DNA from: Hyphomicrobiales bacterium
GTDB lineage: Bacteria; Pseudomonadota; Alphaproteobacteria; Rhizobiales; Rhizobiaceae
Assembly: GCA_900489925.1 (NCBI GenBank)
Contig: UEHQ01000002.1
Coordinates: 356,207 to 420,206 of the forward strand
Length of the DNA: 64,000 nt
Reading direction: 5' to 3'
A program made the position numbers and the translations under genes. The notes under the pieces are model-generated. The model was not told the origin of the DNA. It saw only the letters and a list, made by a program, of their open reading frames with translations, and ran no database searches. The number at the start of each line of letters is the position of its first letter. Positions within the stretch are counted from its first letter, which is position 1. Shown here piece after piece: positions 46,990-55,738 of the stretch.

Positions 46990-48615
46990 ATGAATGCCAT
47001 CGTCGAACAACTGAAGAGCACCGCGGCCGCCACCAAGGCCACCGATATCCGCGCTGCCTTCGCCGCCGATCCGCAGCGCTTTGCGCGCTTCACCGCGTCC
47101 CTCGACGACCTGCTGATGGACTATTCCAAGACCGCCGTGAACGACGAGATCCTGGCTCTGCTGGTGAAGCTCGCCGAAACCGGCGGCGTCGAAGCCAAGC
47201 GTGACGAGATGTTCTCCGGCAAGGCAATCAACTTCACGGAAAACCGCGCCGTTCTGCATACCGCCCTGCGCAACCGCGCAAACACGCCGGTCCTGGTGGA
47301 CGGCAAGGACGTGATGCCAGACGTCAACGCCGTGCTGGCCGCAATGGGCAAGTTCGCCGACGGCATTCGCTCCGGCGCGCTGAAGGGCGCGACCGGCAAG
47401 GCGATCACAGACGTCATCAACATCGGCATCGGCGGCTCCGATCTCGGCCCGGTGATGGCGACGCTTGCGCTTGCGCCATTCCACGACGGTCCGCGTGCGC
47501 ATTTCGTTTCCAACATCGACAGCGCGCATATTGCCGACATCCTCAAGCTGGTGAAGCCCGATACCACGCTCTTCATCGTCGCCTCAAAGACCTTCACGAC
47601 GATCGAGACGATGACGAACGCGCAGACCGCGCGTAAATTCATTGCCGATGCGCTGGGCGAGGCAGCGGTCCAGCATCACTTCGCAGCCGTTTCCACCGCG
47701 CTCGACAAGGTCGCGACCTTCGGCATCGACAGCGCGCGCGTATTCGGTTTCTGGGATTGGGTCGGCGGACGCTATTCCATCTGGTCAGCGATCGGCCTGC
47801 CGCTGATGATCGCCGTCGGGCCCGAGAACTTCGGCAAGTTCCTCGATGGCGCGCATGCCGTCGACAACCACTTCCGTCAGGCGCCAATTACCAAGAACCT
47901 GCCGATGCTGCTCGGCCTGATCGGCTACTACCACCGCAACGTCCTGGGTTACGCCACGCGCGCGATCCTGCCCTACGACCAGCGCCTGTCGCGCTTCCCG
48001 GCCTATCTGCAGCAGCTCGACATGGAATCGAACGGCAAGGGCGTCACCGTCGACGGCACGCCGGTCGAGGGCAATTCCGGCCCGGTTGTCTGGGGTGAGC
48101 CCGGCACCAATGGCCAGCACGCCTTCTATCAGCTGATCCACCAGGGCACGAGCGTGATCCCGGCGGAATTCATGATCGCAGCCAATGCCTTCGAACCGGA
48201 GCTTCGCCACCAGCACCAGCTGCTGATGGCCAACGTCATCGCCCAGTCGGAGGCACTGATGAAAGGCCGCACCTTCGCGGAGGCGAAGAAGCAGCTGACC
48301 GACAAGGGCATGGACGACAAGCAGGCCGACTTCATCGCGCCACACCGTGTCTTCACCGGCAACCGTCCGTCGATCACCTTCGTTTACGACAAGCTGACGC
48401 CCTATGCGCTGGGACGCCTGATCGCGCTCTACGAACACCGCGTGTTCGTCGAAGGCGTGCTCTTCCGCATCAATTCCTTCGACCAGTGGGGCGTCGAGCT
48501 CGGCAAGGAACTGGCCACCGGCCTGCTGCCTGTCATCGAGGGCAAGGAGAGCGCGGCTGGCCACGACTCCTCGACACAGGGGCTCGTCGCGGCACTGGCG
48601 AAGCTCGCGAAGTAA
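46990..48615 (+). CDS. pgi: Glucose-6-phosphate isomerase
   Basis: Interconverts glucose 6-phosphate and fructose 6-phosphate in the cytosol. It is 541 aa, the E. coli-like length. Motifs: [55 protein letters not shown], the catalytic [19 protein letters not shown] and the lysine region near the C-terminus ([14 protein letters not shown]). AAAGGAGCC precedes the ATG. It follows the ligase terminator and has its own promoter region. Confidence 0.97.
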   Translation: MNAIVEQLKSTAAATKATDIRAAFAADPQRFARFTASLDDLLMDYSKTAVNDEILALLVKLAETGGVEAKRDEMFSGKAINFTENRAVLHTALRNRANTPVLVDGKDVMPDVNAVLAAMGKFADGIRSGALKGATGKAITDVINIGIGGSDLGPVMATLALAPFHDGPRAHFVSNIDSAHIADILKLVKPDTTLFIVASKTFTTIETMTNAQTARKFIADALGEAAVQHHFAAVSTALDKVATFGIDSARVFGFWDWVGGRYSIWSAIGLPLMIAVGPENFGKFLDGAHAVDNHFRQAPITKNLPMLLGLIGYYHRNVLGYATRAILPYDQRLSRFPAYLQQLDMESNGKGVTVDGTPVEGNSGPVVWGEPGTNGQHAFYQLIHQGTSVIPAEFMIAANAFEPELRHQHQLLMANVIAQSEALMKGRTFAEAKKQLTDKGMDDKQADFIAPHRVFTGNRPSITFVYDKLTPYALGRLIALYEHRVFVEGVLFRINSFDQWGVELGKELATGLLPVIEGKESAAGHDSSTQGLVAALAKLAK

Positions 48616-48631
48616 GCGACAACGCACCATG

Positions 48632-48659
48632 TCACGCTTCCGCAATCGCGGGAGCGTGA
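48632..48659 (+). terminator. Hairpin after pgi
   Basis: TCACGCTTCCGC (48632-48643) pairs with GCGGGAGCGTGA (48648-48659), one mismatch, loop AATC. It lies 17 bases after the pgi stop and lacks a T-run. Confidence 0.5.
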
Positions 48660-48684
48660 TCGCCCGTCTCAGGAAGGATGTCTG

Positions 48685-49320
48685 ATGGCCGAAGCCGACC
48701 GACGCGACCACTGGCAAGGCGTTTATACCAGCAAGGCGGAAACCGACGTCAGCTGGTATGAGGATGTTCCTGAACTCTCGATGGAACTGCTGCTAGATGC
48801 AGGGCTGCAGCCGGGTATGTCAGTCATCGATATCGGAAGCGGTGCGTCACATCTGGTGGACGCGCTGGTTTCGTATGGGGCAGCCCATGTCGGCATCCTC
48901 GATCTCTCAGCTGCAGCGCTTGAGACGGCGAAGTCCCGGCTTGGCAGCGCCGCGCCGGTGGAAGCGTTTGTCTCCGATATCACCTCATGGACGCCGGACC
49001 GGCAGTATGACCTTTGGCATGACCGCGCAGCGTTTCATTTCTTGACGGCGACGACCGATCAGCAAGCCTATGTTCGCGTGCTGACGCAGGCCCTCAAGGA
49101 CGGCGGGAAAGCGGTGATCGGCACCTTCGCCTTGAACGGACCCGAGAAGTGCAGCGGCCTGCCCGTCATGCGCTACGATGCCGCAAGCCTTCAGGCGGTC
49201 CTTGGCGCGCAATTCAAGCTCATCGCGACCCGCCAGCACGAGCACACCACTCCCTGGAACACCGTGCAGCATTTCCAGTTCAGCACCTTCGAAAAGGTCC
49301 CTTCGGGACAACCGGCCTAG
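48685..49320 (+). CDS. Class I SAM-dependent methyltransferase
   Basis: A 211-aa methyltransferase. WQGVYTSKAETDVSWYEDVP at the N-terminus is typical of a subgroup often annotated as tellurite-resistance/thiopurine-like methyltransferases. Motif I for SAM binding is VIDIGSGASHLVDALV (about residues 52-67), motif II ILDLSAAALETAK, and DLWHDRAAFHFL follows. Target unknown. AGGAAGG precedes the ATG. It lies in an apparent insertion between pgi and frk. Confidence 0.87.
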   Translation: MAEADRRDHWQGVYTSKAETDVSWYEDVPELSMELLLDAGLQPGMSVIDIGSGASHLVDALVSYGAAHVGILDLSAAALETAKSRLGSAAPVEAFVSDITSWTPDRQYDLWHDRAAFHFLTATTDQQAYVRVLTQALKDGGKAVIGTFALNGPEKCSGLPVMRYDAASLQAVLGAQFKLIATRQHEHTTPWNTVQHFQFSTFEKVPSGQPA

Positions 49321-49371
49321 CAATACGGGCAACGCCCAAACGCACCCATCCATCCAACGCGTGAGGTTCAC

Positions 49372-49866
49372 ATGAAAGCTTCAGTCATCGTAGCAGCAGC
49401 GATTGTCCTCTCGGCGGCGACAGCACACGCCGCGCCACCGTCCGACATATCCGATCTGGTGGGCGCTCGTGCGGCCGGTGCGGAATCGGAGATGCAGGCG
49501 CGCGGTTACGAGGATGTCGGCGGCAACAATACCTGGTGGAACGCCGCAAGCGGGACCTGCGCAAAGGTTCACGTCTCGAACGGCCGCTATAGCCGCATCG
49601 ACAAACTCAAGCCGAGCCAATGTGGCCAGCATGGCAAGACATCGGCGCCGTCCGCGGCTTCCGTTCCCGGCGAAGCTCCGCAGGCGGCCGTCAAAGCCTG
49701 CATGCGCAGTGCCGACCAATTCCAGAACGCCAAGGCGGGAACATCCGTTGCCAGCGGGGCACAGCGCGCCGGTCCGAACTGGGTTCTGACCATGGCGACC
49801 GGCACTTATACCTCCAAATGCACAGTGACCGGCTCAGGCAAGATCGTCAGCATGGATCCGATCTGA
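49372..49866 (+). CDS. Secreted hypothetical protein (164 aa)
   Basis: Signal peptide of about 20 residues (SVIVAAAIVLSAATAHA-APP). The mature protein starts with ISDLVGARAAGAESEMQARG, reminiscent of a small YpeB-like or PepSY-like module with NNTWWNAASGTCAKV, and ends with a C-terminal segment with two Cys (VKACMRSADQF, TSKCTVTG). Disulfides and a periplasmic location are likely. I do not know the function. It follows the methyltransferase gene after 51 bases and could be cotranscribed with it. Confidence 0.75.
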   Translation: MKASVIVAAAIVLSAATAHAAPPSDISDLVGARAAGAESEMQARGYEDVGGNNTWWNAASGTCAKVHVSNGRYSRIDKLKPSQCGQHGKTSAPSAASVPGEAPQAAVKACMRSADQFQNAKAGTSVASGAQRAGPNWVLTMATGTYTSKCTVTGSGKIVSMDPI

Positions 49867-49902
49867 GAACGGGATTCCTGGCTCTTACGAGCCTGCTAAC
49901 CG

Positions 49903-50244
49903 TCAATGAAATGGTCGCACCTCGACGGGTGCCCGGCAGGCGACGGCGGCCTTGCGTCCCCACGCCAGCGCTTCCTCCATATCGGCGGCTTCCAGCACCC
50001 AGAAGCCGCCAATGTGCTCCTTGGTCTCGAGGTATGGCCCGTCGGTGACGGAGATCTTTCCACCAAGTTGCGCCCGTACCGATTTCGCGCGGCTTGCCGA
50101 CTGCAGGCCGCCGACGAAGATCCTGACGCCGGCCGCCACCATCTCGTCATTGAGCACGTCGATATCGCGGTCCATCGCATCGTCTTCGGCAACGGCGGGG
50201 TCGTAGTCGTCTGGATGGTGAATGGCGACGAGGTACTGCGTCAT
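49903..50244 (-). CDS. YCII-related (DGPF) domain protein
   Basis: A 113-aa YCII-like ferredoxin-fold protein: MTQYLVAIHHPDDYDP at the start, LNDEMVAAGVRIFVGGLQ, then VTDGPYLETKEHIGGFWVLE, which carries the DGPF-type motif, and ADMEEALAWGRKAA. Such proteins often sit with ECF sigma factors or in groups with SRPBCC and GFA proteins, as here. GGAGA lies before MTQYLV; the frame extends upstream but without family sequence. A catalytic role is possible through the conserved His/Asp, not proven. Confidence 0.87.
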   Translation of the reverse strand: MTQYLVAIHHPDDYDPAVAEDDAMDRDIDVLNDEMVAAGVRIFVGGLQSASRAKSVRAQLGGKISVTDGPYLETKEHIGGFWVLEAADMEEALAWGRKAAVACRAPVEVRPFH

Positions 50245-50340
50245 GGCTCTTTTCTCCATGGGTTTCAGCAGAGCGACTGCCCTGCCCTCACCATCAAGAC
50301 GAACGGCCGGGGGCACAATTCGACAGTTCATGCCGATGGT

Positions 50341-50751
50341 TCAGCGCGGCGGCATCTTATCGAATTTTGGCAGCTGCGGATCGACTTGATCCCATGGCTG
50401 GCCGCTGGCTGTCCAGCAGATCAGCTGCGGCTTGTAGCGCGTAGGATCATCCAGGCTTGCGGCGCGAACAACGAAATAGCCGGGGATGTCAGGAAAGGTC
50501 ATGTAGACGGGGGCGCCGCAGGTGGGGCAGAAGGCGCGCCGCTTGACAACGCCACCGTCTCCAACCGCTTCCCAATGCGTCGCTTTGCCTTCGACGACCG
50601 GTTCACATTCGAAGGTGAGGTGCGACGCGTGGCCCGTGCCACTCTCGCGCTGGCATTGGCGGCATTGGCAATCAAGCATCACGATCGGTTCGGCGGAGAC
50701 CTCGTAGCGGATCGCGCCACATGCACAGCCGCCGGTATAGGGCTCACTCAT
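50341..50751 (-). CDS. GFA/CENP-V family zinc protein
   Basis: A 136-aa zinc-binding protein of the glutathione-dependent formaldehyde-activating family. Zinc Cys are visible in GGCACGAIRY, LDCQCRQCQ and AFCPTCGAPV, the normal set of seven. RRAFCPTCGAPVYM is the family signature. True formaldehyde activation is shown only for a few members, so the substrate here is open. It stands between the YCII-like gene and the SRPBCC gene, all on the minus strand. Confidence 0.92.
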   Translation of the reverse strand: MSEPYTGGCACGAIRYEVSAEPIVMLDCQCRQCQRESGTGHASHLTFECEPVVEGKATHWEAVGDGGVVKRRAFCPTCGAPVYMTFPDIPGYFVVRAASLDDPTRYKPQLICWTASGQPWDQVDPQLPKFDKMPPR

Positions 50752-50794
50752 GTTTTCCTCCTCTGGGACGATAATGATGATCGATGGTGCGAAT

Positions 50795-51253
50795 TTATTC
50801 GCCGATGATGGGACCGATACGCGGGACGACCTTTTTCCAGCCCTCGCTCATGTTCTTGAAGGCAGTATCGTTCTTCGGCGTGACAAAGCCGGAATGGACA
50901 AGGCGCAGCCGCGTGCCGCCGTCGACGGCGCTAAGCGACCAGCTGACCACGGTGTCCAAAAGCGAGCCGTAGCCCACATTCGCGGCATGGCCCCCTTTCC
51001 AGGTGTAGGCGAAATACCTGTTCGGCACGACATCGACCACTTCGCAGTGAATGACCCCATCCCATTCGCCGGCGGGGGTTGTTTGAAAGGTGAAGCAGTT
51101 ACCGACGACGGGTTCGAAGCCGTTCGGCTTCATCAGAAACCGCGCGATCATCTCGCCTGACGTCAATGTTCGCCAGATCGTCTCTGGCGCATGCGGAAAG
51201 ACCTCTTCGACGACGATATCCTGGGCGTCCTGTTGCAGCATTGCCTTCGTCAT
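50795..51253 (-). CDS. SRPBCC/AHSA1-type protein
   Basis: A 152-aa START/AHSA1-like ligand-binding protein: VEEVFPHAPETIWRTLTSGE, FLMKPNGFEPVVGNCFTF, FAYTWKGG and the C-terminal helix with GWKKVVPRIG. This family is commonly encoded after an ArsR regulator, as here: its ATG overlaps the ArsR stop codon by four bases (51250-51253), which implies coupled translation. The physiological ligand is unknown. Confidence 0.9.
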   Translation of the reverse strand: MTKAMLQQDAQDIVVEEVFPHAPETIWRTLTSGEMIARFLMKPNGFEPVVGNCFTFQTTPAGEWDGVIHCEVVDVVPNRYFAYTWKGGHAANVGYGSLLDTVVSWSLSAVDGGTRLRLVHSGFVTPKNDTAFKNMSEGWKKVVPRIGPIIGE

Positions 51254-51579
51254 GGATCGACCTCTTTCAATAGGGTTCGTAGGCTATCGAAGCGTTCCTG
51301 CCAGAAGAGGCCGTAGTGGCTCATCCAGTCGAAAAGCGGCGCAAGCCCTTTCGGTTCCGCGCGGTAATAGACGTTTCGCCCCTCCGGCCGCTCGACGACG
51401 AGACGCGCCTGCTTCAGCGACTTGAGGTGCTGTGAAATGGCGCCCTGGGTGACACCACTGCCGCGCGTCAGTTCGACGACGGTAATTTCCCGGGCACCGA
51501 CGATGCGCTCGTAGACCGCACGCCTTGTCGGATCGGCGAGAGCACGCATCACAGAAGAAATTTCACTGGTTTCGATCAT
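51250..51579 (-). CDS. ArsR-family transcriptional regulator
   Basis: A 109-aa winged-helix repressor. MRALADPTRRAVYERIVGAR starts the domain, TRGSGVTQGAISQHLKSLKQ is the recognition helix, and VVERPEGRNVYYRAEP the wing. No Cys metal site is seen, so it does not look like a metal sensor. MIETSEIS is the likely start. Two inverted repeats at 51589-51620 lie directly before it and suggest autoregulation. It is the first gene of a two-gene unit with the SRPBCC gene. Confidence 0.92.
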   Translation of the reverse strand: MIETSEISSVMRALADPTRRAVYERIVGAREITVVELTRGSGVTQGAISQHLKSLKQARLVVERPEGRNVYYRAEPKGLAPLFDWMSHYGLFWQERFDSLRTLLKEVDP

Positions 51580-51588
51580 GCCGAAACA

Positions 51589-51620
51589 ATTAGTACGCAC
51601 TAATCAAATAGTCAACACTA
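51589..51620. promoter_or_regulatory. Two ArsR-type operator palindromes
   Basis: ATTAGT-ACGC-ACTAAT (51589-51604) is a perfect inverted repeat, and TAGT-CAAC-ACTA (51609-51620) repeats the core. Centres are 18 bases apart. The first begins ten bases before the ArsR start codon, so it would cover the promoter or leader of the ArsR-SRPBCC pair. Confidence 0.7.
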
Positions 51621-51726
51621 ATTAATCAGGCAAGACGGTTGTCGCCTGGCTGCATTTTTATATGGTTGGTGTCGAAACTGGGCCCCGTTGATCGTCATGC
51701 TATCGATCGCTCCAGGGAGATGTTGG

Positions 51727-52527
51727 ATGAACGAGACGGACGATGAGCTTTTGAAATTCGATGAACATGGCGCGGCGCCGTTGCCCGCCACTGCAAACAC
51801 TGGCTTCGTCGATCATGACGGTGCGCGGATCTGGTATGCGGCCTATGGCACAGGCCCCTCCGTCATCCTGCTGCATGGCGGCCTCGGCAACAGCGGCAAC
51901 TGGGGCTATCAGGTCCCGGCATTGGCGGCAGCCGGCCGGCAGGTCGTGGTCATCGACAGCCGCGGGCATGGCCGGAGCACGCGCGACCAACAGCCCTTCA
52001 AGTACGAGCTGATGGCCTCGGACGTTCTTGCCGTGATGGATCGGCTGCGGATCGAGGAGGCGGCATTCGTCGGCTGGAGCGATGGCGCCTGTACGGCCCT
52101 CATCCTTGCCGACCAGAAACCCGAGCGCGTCTCCGGCGTCTTCTTCTTCGCGTGCTGCATGGACCCGAGCGGCGCCAAGCCCTTCGTAGCGACACCAGTG
52201 ATCGACCGGTGCTTCAGCCGCCACAGAAAAGACTATACCGCGCTATCGGCGACGCCCGATCAATTCGATAGCTTTGTGGAAGACGTGAGTCGGATGATGG
52301 CGACCGAACCTAATTATTCCGCCGAGGATCTTGCCGGCATCACCGTGCCGGTCGCGATCGTGCTCGGCGACGGCGACGAGTTCATCAAGCCGGAGCACAT
52401 GGCCTATCTCGCGCGCACGCTGCCAGCGGCACAGCCAATCACCATAGAAGGCGTCAGCCACTTCGCGCCGCTGCAGCGACCCGAGCAGTTCAACCGCGCA
52501 GTACTCGGATTTCTTGACCGGATCTAG
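51727..52527 (+). CDS. Alpha/beta hydrolase
   Basis: A 266-aa alpha/beta hydrolase. The oxyanion region is VILLHGGLGNSGNWG, the nucleophile Ser lies in FVGWSDGACTALIL, the acid in VLGDGDEFIK and the His in EGVSHFAPLQRP. VVVIDSRGHGRST is the usual strand-6 motif. MNETDDELLK follows AGGGAG; frames from 51688 add 13 non-conserved residues. No signal peptide, so cytosolic. The substrate is not predictable. Confidence 0.88.
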   Translation: MNETDDELLKFDEHGAAPLPATANTGFVDHDGARIWYAAYGTGPSVILLHGGLGNSGNWGYQVPALAAAGRQVVVIDSRGHGRSTRDQQPFKYELMASDVLAVMDRLRIEEAAFVGWSDGACTALILADQKPERVSGVFFFACCMDPSGAKPFVATPVIDRCFSRHRKDYTALSATPDQFDSFVEDVSRMMATEPNYSAEDLAGITVPVAIVLGDGDEFIKPEHMAYLARTLPAAQPITIEGVSHFAPLQRPEQFNRAVLGFLDRI

Positions 52528-52530
52528 GTC

Positions 52531-53457
52531 TCAGAGACCGATTTCGCGCGCCCATGGCGGGTTCGCGCCGGCGCGCGACACGGTGACCGCTGCAGCCTTC
52601 GCGCCCAGCGACAGGGCGTTCTGGAGCGCCTTCTCGTCGAGGGACGCGACCTGTGCCTTGGTCAGCAGGTTGTCCATCTTCAGCGACGCCAGAACGCCGG
52701 CGTCAAAGGTATCGCCGGCGCCAACCGTATCGACCACTGTGACGCGCTCGCTCGGCACCGTGACCTTGCGCTCGTTGGTATAGCCCGATGCGCCTTCGGC
52801 ACCCTTGGTGATGACCACGAGCTTGGCGCCATGCCTCAGCCAGTAGGCGGCGAGATCATCATGGCTGCCTTCGAGGCCGAAATACTCCAGATCCTCGTCG
52901 GAGAACTTGAGAATGTCGGACTTCGCGGCCATACGGCTGATGCGGGCGATGTGGGCCTGCTTGTCCTTGATGAAGCCTGGGCGGATGTTCGGATCGAGCG
53001 AGATCACCCGCTTGTCGGCTTCGCGATGGAGCAGCGCCTCGTAGGTCTCGCCACAAGGGCTGGGGATGAGGCTGATGGCGCCAAAGTGCAGCGCTTCGCA
53101 ATCGTCGCCAAGAGCCGGAAGATCGTCCGTTGTGATCATGCGTCCGGCCGTGCCCTCGTCATAGAAGGCGTAGGTCGCGTGGCCATTGACGAGCTTGACG
53201 AAAGCGACCGTGGACGGGCGCGGCGTGATCGCGCAGAGGCTGAAATCGACGTTGCTCGCCTTCAGCGTATCGCGCAGGATCTCGCCCATCATGTCGTCGG
53301 CGAGGCCGGTGAAGAAGGCCGTTGGAACGCCGAGACGCCCGAGCGCGATCGCGGTGTTGAAGATCGCTCCCCCGGCGTATGGGGCAAAGCCCTTCTCGCC
53401 AAGGGTCGTCTCCCGCGGCAGCATGTCAATCAGCGCTTCGCCACAGCACAAAATCAT
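52531..53457 (-). CDS. frk: Fructokinase (PfkB family)
   Basis: Sugar kinase of 308 aa that phosphorylates fructose, feeding Pgi. PfkB signatures: GGAIFNTAIALGRLGVPTAF near the N-terminus and TVVDTVGAGDTFDAGVLAS with the catalytic Asp near the C-terminus. MILCCGEALIDMLP begins after GGGAGG. In S. meliloti, as I remember, frk lies beside pgi and pyrE; here 5 kb of other genes separate it from pgi. The frc fructose importer genes lie at 62-64 kb. Confidence 0.9.
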   Translation of the reverse strand: MILCCGEALIDMLPRETTLGEKGFAPYAGGAIFNTAIALGRLGVPTAFFTGLADDMMGEILRDTLKASNVDFSLCAITPRPSTVAFVKLVNGHATYAFYDEGTAGRMITTDDLPALGDDCEALHFGAISLIPSPCGETYEALLHREADKRVISLDPNIRPGFIKDKQAHIARISRMAAKSDILKFSDEDLEYFGLEGSHDDLAAYWLRHGAKLVVITKGAEGASGYTNERKVTVPSERVTVVDTVGAGDTFDAGVLASLKMDNLLTKAQVASLDEKALQNALSLGAKAAAVTVSRAGANPPWAREIGL

Positions 53458-53547
53458 TCCGGCCTCCCAAGCATTGCAATCCATCGATATTCAAATCGAT
53501 TAGATAATTTCATGGCAAAAGCAAAGCGTCGCGACGCAATTCTTCAT

Positions 53548-54237
53548 TCAAAGTGATGAAATACCGCCATTGCGCCCAGACCAGGCGAGCGGCGCATCGA
53601 GGAAGGCTTCGACCTCGTTCAAGGTCGTCTCGTCGAACAGCTTCTGCGCCTTGGCTACAGCGAGCACATCGCGCCAGGTCGCGATGTAATGCAGCTTCAC
53701 CTTGCCATCCGCAAAACGCAGCGCGCCTTCGTCGAAAATGCCATAGTAAAACAGGGCGATGCCGTGATCGACCACACCGCCGGCTGCGCGGACGGCATCG
53801 ATGAACTTGAACATGCTGCCGCCTGCGGTCGTCAGGTCTTCGATCACGAGGACGCGCGAGCCTTCCGGCATGTTGCCTTCGATCTGCGCGTTGCGGCCGT
53901 GGCCCTTCGGCTGCTTGCGGACATAGATCATCGGCAGGCTGAGGCGATCGGCAAGCAAGGCTGCAAAGGGGATACCCGCGGTCTCGCCGCCGGCAATGCA
54001 ATCGAACTTCTCAAAGCCGGCCTCGCGCAGGACAACGCTGGCGGCGAAGTCCATGACCGTCGAGCGCACGCGGGGGAACGAGAGCAGCTTGCGGCAATCG
54101 ATGTAGACGGGGCTCGCCATGCCGGACGCAAACTTGTAGGGCTGGGCGGCATTGAAATGCACCGCCTTGATCTCCCAGAGCATCTTCGCGACCAGTTCGG
54201 CCATGACTGCGCGGTCGGTGAATGTTGCCTGGATCAT
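53548..54237 (-). CDS. pyrE: Orotate phosphoribosyltransferase
   Basis: Converts orotate and PRPP to OMP in pyrimidine synthesis. The 229-aa enzyme has the PRPP motif [20 protein letters not shown] and the N-terminal [34 protein letters not shown] holds the flexible-loop catalytic Lys/His residues. GGAGAGAG precedes the ATG. It is on the same strand as frk with a 90-base gap, so cotranscription is likely. Confidence 0.95.
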   Translation of the reverse strand: MIQATFTDRAVMAELVAKMLWEIKAVHFNAAQPYKFASGMASPVYIDCRKLLSFPRVRSTVMDFAASVVLREAGFEKFDCIAGGETAGIPFAALLADRLSLPMIYVRKQPKGHGRNAQIEGNMPEGSRVLVIEDLTTAGGSMFKFIDAVRAAGGVVDHGIALFYYGIFDEGALRFADGKVKLHYIATWRDVLAVAKAQKLFDETTLNEVEAFLDAPLAWSGRNGGISSL

Positions 54238-54466
54238 CGCTCTCTCCTTTGGTCAAATTTATCGGCCAATAGCAGCAAGCGCGACAAGTTTCCAGAACAG
54301 CGGCGGTTTCCGTGTCGAGAATGCCGACGAAAATGCATCCCACCCAGCGACGTGATCAGCAAACTCCGCAGGACACCCACCGCTCCAGCGACAAGGCGTC
54401 CGATAATCTCTCATTTTTTCAACGCGTTGGACTTGCATGGCGGCAATAGCGAGATATCGTCTCGCC

Positions 54467-55738
54467 ATGGATCACTATGATGTCTTCCACCGCCTCGGTA
54501 TCGCACTTGCCATAGGCCTGCTCGTTGGCGTCGAGCGCGGCTGGCAGGAGCGCGATATCCGGCCGGGCGGCAGGACGGCCGGTATCCGGACCTTCGGCCT
54601 GACCGGCTTTCTCGGCGGCGTGGTCGGGACACTGCTGCCGCTGACTGGCCCATTTCTGCCCTCGACAATCGCAGTCATCCTCGGCATTGCCTACATCGCT
54701 GCCAAATGGCGCGAAGCCGACGAAGACAAAGATTACAGCGTTACCTCGCTGGTCGCCGCGCTTCTGGTCTTTGCGCTTGGCGCTCTTGCGGCCGTTGGCG
54801 ACGTCGTCACCGCAGGGGCCGGTGCCGTCGTGATGACGGTGGTGCTGGCATCGCGCACCAGCCTGCACGGGTTTCTCCAGCAACTGACCTGGGTCGAATT
54901 GCGTTCGGCATTGATGCTGCTTGCCATGACCGCGATCGTGCTGCCGCTGTTGCCCGACAAGACGCTGGATCCGTGGGGAGCGCTCAATCCCTTCTCGCTG
55001 TGGCTGCTGACCATCACCATCGCTGCGCTGTCTTTTGCAGGCTACGTCGCGATCCGGCTCATGGGCACGAGCCGGGGAATATTGCTGGCCGGCGCCGCCG
55101 GCGGCCTGGTCTCTTCGACCGCGCTCACGCTCTCATTCGCCCGCTATTCCAAGGAAGCGCCTCAAGGGTCGCGCTATCTGGCGGCAGGAGCGGCGATTGC
55201 CGGCGCGCTGTCGTTCGGGCGCGTCCTCGTCATCGCGGGTGCGCTGTATCCCGGCATTGTGGCGCCGCTGGCCGCCGGCTTACTGCCGGCGATCATCGTA
55301 TTCGTCGGCGCTGCCTTTGCCTGGGTGTCGTTGTCGAGCGCCTCGGCCGACGTGCCACAGGTCGAACTGCAAAACCCTTTCGAAATTCAGACAGTCGTCT
55401 CCTTCGCCGCTCTCCTTGGCGTCATCAGCCTGATTTCGAAGATGACGATCGTCTATATCGGAGCATCGGCCCTCTTCATCGTCGCCGCCATCTCCGGCAT
55501 CGTGGACGTGGATGCGATCACTCTGTCGACCGCCCGACTCGCCGGCACGACCATCGGCGTGCAGACGGCCGCAGACGTCATCCTCATCGCTGTCGGGGTC
55601 AATATGGTGACCAAGGTCATTCTGGCCCTTGGGGCAGGCAGGAAGGAATACGGCGTGGCCCTTGCACAGGCGACCGCGGCCGCAATCGTGCTTGGTGCCA
55701 CTATTTACCTAGCCTTCCGCACCTTCATGCCGGCGTGA
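54467..55738 (+). CDS. MgtC/DUF4010-type membrane protein
   Basis: A 423-aa inner-membrane protein with 11-12 hydrophobic segments. The N-terminal third matches MgtC/SapB: LGIALAIGLLVGVERGWQER, then GGRTAGIRTFGLTGFLGGVVG. The C-terminal two-thirds match DUF4010 (FAGYVAIRLMGTSRGILLAG, AGGLVSSTALTLSFARY). The role is unclear; MgtC relatives are tied to magnesium stress and ATP synthase control, but DUF4010 proteins are not characterised. The start has only a weak ribosome site. Its end overlaps the convergent monooxygenase gene by 14 bases. Confidence 0.87.
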   Translation: MDHYDVFHRLGIALAIGLLVGVERGWQERDIRPGGRTAGIRTFGLTGFLGGVVGTLLPLTGPFLPSTIAVILGIAYIAAKWREADEDKDYSVTSLVAALLVFALGALAAVGDVVTAGAGAVVMTVVLASRTSLHGFLQQLTWVELRSALMLLAMTAIVLPLLPDKTLDPWGALNPFSLWLLTITIAALSFAGYVAIRLMGTSRGILLAGAAGGLVSSTALTLSFARYSKEAPQGSRYLAAGAAIAGALSFGRVLVIAGALYPGIVAPLAAGLLPAIIVFVGAAFAWVSLSSASADVPQVELQNPFEIQTVVSFAALLGVISLISKMTIVYIGASALFIVAAISGIVDVDAITLSTARLAGTTIGVQTAADVILIAVGVNMVTKVILALGAGRKEYGVALAQATAAAIVLGATIYLAFRTFMPA

